A stretch of 36,011 nt of DNA from Oscillospiraceae bacterium (GTDB lineage Bacteria; Bacillota; Clostridia; Oscillospirales; UBA929). Positions within the stretch are counted from its first letter, which is position 1; every line of letters begins with the position of its first letter. The notes under the pieces were generated by a model. The model saw nothing but the letters and a program-made list of their open reading frames with translations. It had not been told where the DNA came from and did not search any database. The stretch spans positions 1 to 36,011 of the forward strand of contig JAIRUW010000019.1 in the NCBI GenBank assembly GCA_031254195.1. The letters are read 5' to 3'. Below are positions 32,124-36,011 of this stretch, piece by piece. A program made the translations under genes and the position numbers.

Positions 32124-32681
32124 TTACGGCTGCATATACCGGCTAGGCCGTTTTGTGATAAAAAGCTGCGGAAGGCCGACCTGCGTGAGTATGGCGGCCG
32201 CCATCAAGATATGCCAGCCTTCCCGGCTCCAGGCGGCAATATCCTGCCAGAGCATTCCGGGTGAAAGGACATAGTTGGCTGTGTTGCGGAGGATGACCGG
32301 AGCGTCCGTTATGAAGGTCATCAGCTCCGTGTCGCGCATGTAGGTGACCTCGACCGGGAACGCCCCAAACACACCGGACAATACGCCCGACATGACGCAG
32401 ATGTACACATACGCGCCCAGCAAAGATGCAAAAGCGGCCAGTACGCGGGCGGGCAGGACCTCCAGGCGGGTTTTTTTGAGAAACAGGCTGTAAAGCACGG
32501 TGCAGACGACAGGCGTCAGCAGCACCGCCGACGACAGGCTAAGATATGGGATGAAATACAGAAATCCGGCAAAAGCAAAAAGAGCCGATACCGTAACCGA
32601 TACGGCGGTTCCGGCCAGCAGGAAAAAGAGGGCGCCTGTTTTTTCCCTGTGTTTATCTTTTTGCTTGTCCTTTTTCTTCAT
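32124..32681 (-). CDS. Membrane protein of unknown function
   Basis: This 185-residue protein has a highly basic N-terminus (KKKDKQKDKHREK) and about four membrane segments: 17-45, 49-68, 80-100 and near 158-173. A soluble loop (about 108-150) separates the last two. No motif is recognised. Its start overlaps the stop of the upstream gene (ATGA, 32678-32681), so the two membrane proteins are coupled and probably work together. Confidence 0.75.
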   Translation of the reverse strand: MKKKDKQKDKHREKTGALFFLLAGTAVSVTVSALFAFAGFLYFIPYLSLSSAVLLTPVVCTVLYSLFLKKTRLEVLPARVLAAFASLLGAYVYICVMSGVLSGVFGAFPVEVTYMRDTELMTFITDAPVILRNTANYVLSPGMLWQDIAAWSREGWHILMAAAILTQVGLPQLFITKRPSRYMQP

Positions 32682-33289
32682 GGCGATTCTCCTAATAGCG
32701 TAACGGTAACGAGCATATCGCCCGTATCCATGCTGCCGGCGACAAAAACCGCGTGACTGCCTATGTCAAGGGAGTAATCAATGCCGGAGGAGGCGACATA
32801 GCCGGGCAGTTCCATACTGATTAGAATACCCAGCGCCTTGACCTCGGGCGGCGAGAGGTAGGGGGAAAGGACGACATTCGCCTTGCTCAGCGCGTCGGAG
32901 ATGCCGCTGATAGGGATATTATACGCGTTGAATCTCGCGTCAAGGCGTTGGAGCGTTTGGTCCAAGGTCACGCCGACCTGCACCGTGCCGTCCAGCACCC
33001 GGTATGTCAATACGCCTCCGCTGTCTTCCACGGCGCCGTAGTCCCCCGAAAGCAGGGCCTCTCTTATCTCATCGGCGGATTTAGCCTGAATTCTATCGGG
33101 GTTGAAGACGAAATACAGCGTTTCGCGCTGCCATACGGCGAGGATGGCCAACGAAACCAGCAGCGTCCCCAGGACGCAAAGCAGGATCAATAGTTTCCGC
33201 CTTCGCCCGGCCCGTCTCGGAATGTTATCCGGTAAAATGGAACGCCCCTCCTTTTGACGGCAGGATGCGCATAAAGCTCCCGCCCGCAA
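32678..33289 (-). CDS. Membrane-anchored protein of unknown function, start uncertain
   Basis: The protein has a basic stretch (RRAGRRRK), one membrane segment (LLILLCVLGTLLVSLAILAV), then an extracytoplasmic domain of about 150 residues with mixed strands and helices (TYRVLDGTVQVGVTLDQTLQRLDARF). No family is recognised. The bounds given use TTG at 33289, which lacks a ribosome binding site and overlaps the dipeptidase gene by 65 bases. The only good ribosome binding site (GGAGG, 33251-33247) lies eight bases before an in-frame ATT at 33238, which would give a 186-residue protein with a sensible basic N-terminus. A later TTG inside the membrane segment is a weaker choice. Confidence 0.65.
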   Translation of the reverse strand: MRAGALCASCRQKEGRSILPDNIPRRAGRRRKLLILLCVLGTLLVSLAILAVWQRETLYFVFNPDRIQAKSADEIREALLSGDYGAVEDSGGVLTYRVLDGTVQVGVTLDQTLQRLDARFNAYNIPISGISDALSKANVVLSPYLSPPEVKALGILISMELPGYVASSGIDYSLDIGSHAVFVAGSMDTGDMLVTVTLLGESP

Positions 33290-34061
33290 TCAAGGCTTTT
33301 TCAGATTTCGCAAAGGGCAGCGCCTCAATCAGCGCGGGAAGGTCCTGTGTCCCGGCAATCCCTTGGGGCAGGATCTCGCAGCCGTCAAAATCGCTGCCAA
33401 TCCCCACATGTCCCGCCCCCATCTCGCGGACGGCGTGTTCGATATGCCGCACAACATCGGGCAGCGACGCTTCGTCCCGCCCCGTCAAAAACGGGGGGTA
33501 GAAGGTGACGCCCAAAACGCCGCCCTTCCGCGCCAAGGCTTTGAGCTGTCCATCGGTCAGGTTGCGCGGGTGGGGACAGAGCGCGTGGCAGCAGCCGTGG
33601 GTCACGACCGGGGGCCTGCGCGCCACCTCCAAAACGTCCCAGAAAGTCTGCTCCGAGGCGTGGGACAAATCAATGAGCGCGCCCGCGTCCTCCAAAGCCT
33701 CTACAACGTCCCGGCCCAGCGAAGACAGTCCCTTGCCTTCTCCGCGGCAGCCGCCGGCGAGGCGGTTGTCATGGTTCCAGGTCAGCCCGAAGAAAACGGG
33801 GTTTCTCGCGAGGAAAGGAGCAAGGTCGGATAGCGTCCCGATCGTATCGCCGCCCTCCACGGCGGGCAGCAGGGCGCAGTTGAGGCAGCCGGCAGCAGCC
33901 GAGAGGCGGTCAAGCTGCAATAGCTGGTCCTTGCCGAACGCCGCCATGACCTGTATGCCGGGACCTCGGGCCCGCAGCCGCTCGATATCGACATGCCCGC
34001 CGTTGCGCCACAGCGGGCGCCCGGTCGACAGGGTATCGCAATGGGCGTCAAAGATAAACAT
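33225..34061 (-). CDS. Membrane dipeptidase family (M19) metallopeptidase
   Basis: This 278-residue enzyme of the renal-dipeptidase family hydrolyses dipeptides, often with D-residues at the C-terminal position. The binuclear zinc ligands are visible: H7 and D9 (DAHCD), bridging E70 (AVEGG), H134 (DLSHAS), H155 (THGCCH) and the late Asp D224 (GIGSDFDG). There is no signal peptide, so it acts in the cytoplasm. I chose the ATG at 34061, which follows GAGGTGG, over the longer frame to 34103. It is slightly shorter than many family members. The ribosome binding site of the next gene lies inside its 3' end. Confidence 0.92.
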   Translation of the reverse strand: MFIFDAHCDTLSTGRPLWRNGGHVDIERLRARGPGIQVMAAFGKDQLLQLDRLSAAAGCLNCALLPAVEGGDTIGTLSDLAPFLARNPVFFGLTWNHDNRLAGGCRGEGKGLSSLGRDVVEALEDAGALIDLSHASEQTFWDVLEVARRPPVVTHGCCHALCPHPRNLTDGQLKALARKGGVLGVTFYPPFLTGRDEASLPDVVRHIEHAVREMGAGHVGIGSDFDGCEILPQGIAGTQDLPALIEALPFAKSEKALIAGGSFMRILPSKGGAFHFTG

Positions 34062-34084
34062 AGTCCACCTCGTTATTGTAACAT

Positions 34085-34111
34085 AAAAAAAGAATGCCTG
34101 CAAGACATTCT
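34085..34111 (-). terminator. Weak hairpin with seven T in the dipeptidase leader
   Basis: On the minus strand AGAATG and CATTCT (34111-34106, 34096-34091) form a six-base stem followed by seven T, about 24 bases before the dipeptidase start. It may be a leader attenuator or a second terminator. The stem is short. Confidence 0.4.
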
Positions 34112-34171
34112 ATGCCGCAGCGCGCGGATTGTTTTGCATCGGGCAATTCACCATTTCGCGGCTTTCGCTTA

Positions 34172-34207
34172 CAATAAAACCCGGAAAGCGTGTTCGGCTT
34201 TCCGGGT
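34172..34207 (-). terminator. Terminator of the lipoprotein gene
   Basis: ACCCGGAAAGC (34179-34189) pairs with GCTTTCCGGGT (34197-34207), followed on the minus strand by TTTATTG, 20 bases past the lipoprotein stop codon. Confidence 0.85.
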
Positions 34208-34227
34208 GCCTGTGATCAGCGGGTCTG

Positions 34228-34821
34228 CTAAGGAGCATATTTTTCTTTTGCGGCTTCCCATAGAGGAAAATAAGAGTCATACTCTATTTCTATGTAGACG
34301 TCTTCTCCGCGCCTATAACGAACCGGGTCAGCCCGGCCATCCTCCTGAAGAGATACTGTGCCGAATTGTACGCCTGCCGCCACATAGTAATCCAAGCCGT
34401 TCATATTGGCGGCATCCAAAAACAGCAAATAATCACAGCCTTCCACCATCTTTTTGTAGCCCCCTATATGGTATACAATGTTGGTGGCTTTATCGTAGAC
34501 TTCATTTTCCAAGATGGTTATGATGTCTCCCTCTTTCAAACTTCCTGAGACATCCTTATATACCTCTGTTATCAGGAAAGGCGAAAGGACATACCCCGAG
34601 AGCATCATCCCGTTATAGGTCGTCACAAACGTCTCTTCACCGCTTTGCCGGGACCCCTTAACGATCAGCTTGCTGAAATCCTCCATTTCTTCTACGGTTT
34701 CAAACGCCAAGGTTTTCGCGCCAGCATAATGGTGCTCCGGGAGATTATTCGCGCCGGTGCTGCATGAAGCTGCCAAAAGCACTAAAAGAACAGCCAGAGC
34801 AACGCATGTTGTCCGTTTCAT
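34228..34821 (-). CDS. Predicted lipoprotein of unknown function
   Basis: This 197-residue secreted protein has a lipoprotein signal peptide: MKR start, hydrophobic core VALAVLLVLL and lipobox LAASC with the lipidated Cys at residue 20. The mature part is acidic with mixed strands, including GDIITILENEVYD and GCDYLLFLDAANMNG. Similar segments occur in small surface proteins, but I cannot assign a function. AAGGAAAGAGGG precedes ATG by about six bases. It has its own promoter (34854-34882) and terminator, so it is a single-gene unit. Confidence 0.8.
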   Translation of the reverse strand: MKRTTCVALAVLLVLLAASCSTGANNLPEHHYAGAKTLAFETVEEMEDFSKLIVKGSRQSGEETFVTTYNGMMLSGYVLSPFLITEVYKDVSGSLKEGDIITILENEVYDKATNIVYHIGGYKKMVEGCDYLLFLDAANMNGLDYYVAAGVQFGTVSLQEDGRADPVRYRRGEDVYIEIEYDSYFPLWEAAKEKYAP

Positions 34822-34853
34822 AATAAACCCTCTTTCCTTATTATGGCATATAA

Positions 34854-34882
34854 ATTGTACAAGTATATCGGTTCAAAGTCAA
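34854..34882 (-). promoter_or_regulatory. Lipoprotein gene promoter
   Basis: Minus-strand TTGACT (34882-34877) and TACAAT (34859-34854) are 17 bases apart, about 35 bases before the start codon. Confidence 0.7.
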
Positions 34883-35081
34883 GAGTTATTTTGAAATGGG
34901 CCGCGGCGCGAGGAGCACCTTGCCGCCATGCCGACGGGCCTCGGAGCTGTCAGGTTACGGTTGCAAACGCCATTTGCAATCTGTAGTTGACAAAACGCAA
35001 GCGGCGGTTGGTAGCAAGCCGGCATGAGAGAGCGGAATATTGTATGTAAGGCGTCCTACTTTAATTTGGAGGGATTATAGC

Positions 35082-35876
35082 ATGATTTCACAAGAAAAAA
35101 TGACCGGCAAACGAGCGCTTTGGTTCGCTGTAATGACGTTCGCTTTCACGTACGCAACGTGGGGACTTGTCGCCTTGAATCCCGCAGGGTGGTTTTCTTA
35201 CGACAGTCCGCAGGGTATGATACTTTGGATATTAGGTGGATTCTCTCCGGCAATAGTGATGTTTGCGCTGATTAAGAAATGGGGCAAAACCAAAGAAGAA
35301 AGAGCCTGTTTCAAACCGATATTCCGAACGGCTCGTGGTTGGAAACCCGCCATGCTCGTTACCGGTTTATATTTAGCCGCCTACTTGGGTATTGCTATAA
35401 CGGTGTCGGAACGTGTTGAGCCATGGTACATGCTTGTGGCGTATTTTCCGGTTATGATTGTCGGAGGCGGTTTAGAGGAAATCGGCTGGCGTGGTTTTTT
35501 TCAACCCGCAATGGAAAGAAAACTGCCATTTTGGTTAGCTGCGCCGATTGTCGGCGTGATTTGGGCGGCTTGGCATATTCCTTTATGGTTTATCCCGGGT
35601 ACGTTTCAAGCAAATGCGGACTTGAATTTTCTTGTCTATGCCGTATTCTGCGTTTTTCTGAGTTACATACTCGGCGCGCTTCAACGGCTTACCGGCAATG
35701 TGGCGGCAAGCATATCTTTCCATGCTTGGGTAAATGTGATGTTTTCCGTATTTATGTTTTCACCATTTCTTGAAGGTGAAAACATAGCGTTACTTATGGG
35801 CTTAATGACGGGGTTCGCGGTCGCTGCAACAGCGTCAGTCTACATTTGCAAACGGTTAGGCGGCTCCCGATCATAA
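35082..35876 (+). CDS. CPBP-family intramembrane metalloprotease
   Basis: This 264-residue polytopic protein is of the CPBP (Abi/CaaX-like) family. The conserved sites are E132-E133 with R137 (LEEIGWRG), H165 (AAWHIPLW) and H214 with N218 (SFHAWVN), all in membrane segments and all intact. Bacterial members are linked to bacteriocin immunity or processing of membrane peptides; the substrate here is unknown. About seven hydrophobic segments are present. GGAGGG eight bases before the ATG at 35082 supports this start over the longer upstream frame. It stands alone, with no bacteriocin gene visible beside it. Confidence 0.9.
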   Translation: MISQEKMTGKRALWFAVMTFAFTYATWGLVALNPAGWFSYDSPQGMILWILGGFSPAIVMFALIKKWGKTKEERACFKPIFRTARGWKPAMLVTGLYLAAYLGIAITVSERVEPWYMLVAYFPVMIVGGGLEEIGWRGFFQPAMERKLPFWLAAPIVGVIWAAWHIPLWFIPGTFQANADLNFLVYAVFCVFLSYILGALQRLTGNVAASISFHAWVNVMFSVFMFSPFLEGENIALLMGLMTGFAVAATASVYICKRLGGSRS

Positions 35877-35933
35877 GCATTTCTCCCAAGCAAAAATTTG
35901 TTAAGGTACAATAGAGGGGTAACAGAAAAAAGA

Positions 35934-36003
35934 GACAAAGAGCAAGACCTTAGGTATAGTGGAGTTACCACACAACACATGCCAAAAGGAGAAGCTCTTT
36001 GTC
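35934..36003 (+). promoter_or_regulatory. Inverted repeat before the right-edge gene
   Basis: GACAAAGAGC (35934-35943) and GCTCTTTGTC (35994-36003) form a perfect 10-base inverted repeat ending at the ATG at 36004. Folding would trap the AAAGGAG ribosome binding site in the loop and the start codon at the stem base, as in the 5' regions of some transposase genes. Confidence 0.5.
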
Positions 36004-36011
36004 ATGGAGAT
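36004..36011 (+). CDS. Start of a gene truncated by the window edge
   Basis: ATGGAGAT is all that is visible, preceded by AAAGGAG about twelve bases upstream and the inverted repeat described above. A transposase is possible because of the repeat, but the coding sequence seen is too short to tell. Confidence 0.35.

Overview
The window looks like a chromosomal segment of a Gram-positive Clostridia-type bacterium. Genes have strong GGAGG-type ribosome binding sites, sigma-A-like promoters (TTGACA, 17 bases, TATAAT) and stem-loop/T-run terminators. There are three OmpR-family two-component systems, ABC-2 exporters, a bacterial-type prolyl-tRNA synthetase, dCMP deaminase and M19 dipeptidase. No species can be named. 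By eye the backbone is GC-rich, and several inserted stretches (about 11.95-14.84, 17.9-19.4 and 21.8-23.6 kb) are clearly more AT-rich.

Layout. 0-0.8 kb: a strong leftward promoter, a small unknown gene and a ribbon-helix-helix protein. 0.8-4.6 kb (minus): an AraC regulator with an effector-binding domain, then an ABC exporter operon (ATPase, PH-like membrane protein, permease). 4.6-7.0 kb: an intergenic region with three DnaA-box matches, then a two-component system. 7.0-9.5 kb (minus): a bactofilin and a chemoreceptor whose outer domain looks like a CZB zinc domain. 9.7-11.6 kb: proS and tRNA-Leu(CAA).

11.58-14.96 kb is a small island. A 13-base stretch at the 3' end of tRNA-Leu recurs as a direct repeat 3.36 kb downstream. 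Between the copies lie a large-serine-recombinase remnant, a helicase-HNH nuclease gene whose frame breaks exactly at an A AAA AAC heptamer, and an overlapping partner gene of unknown family. This is a candidate defence-type module.

15.1-21.7 kb: a two-component system with a membrane protein, a GH43 beta-xylosidase with its own terminator, and a three-gene ABC cassette. Four tandem 11-base repeats (core AAACA) lie before both the two-component operon and the ABC operon, so the response regulator probably controls both.

21.67-23.80 kb: one AT-rich gene for a 580-residue protein of unknown function, with a consensus promoter inside a perfect inverted repeat. The segment is bracketed by 57-base direct repeats (56/57 identical), each a terminator-like hairpin.

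23.9-28.6 kb: an AraC regulator fused to a degenerate chemoreceptor-like helical region, a zinc-finger/LuxR-HTH/DUF2087 regulator, and a sugar operon (fucose/arabinose-isomerase-like protein plus AraD-type epimerase). 28.7-34.8 kb (minus): a two-component system with a large membrane sensor, dCMP deaminase, two linked membrane proteins, M19 dipeptidase and a lipoprotein. 35.1 kb to the end: a CPBP membrane protease and the beginning of an unidentified gene, possibly an insertion sequence.
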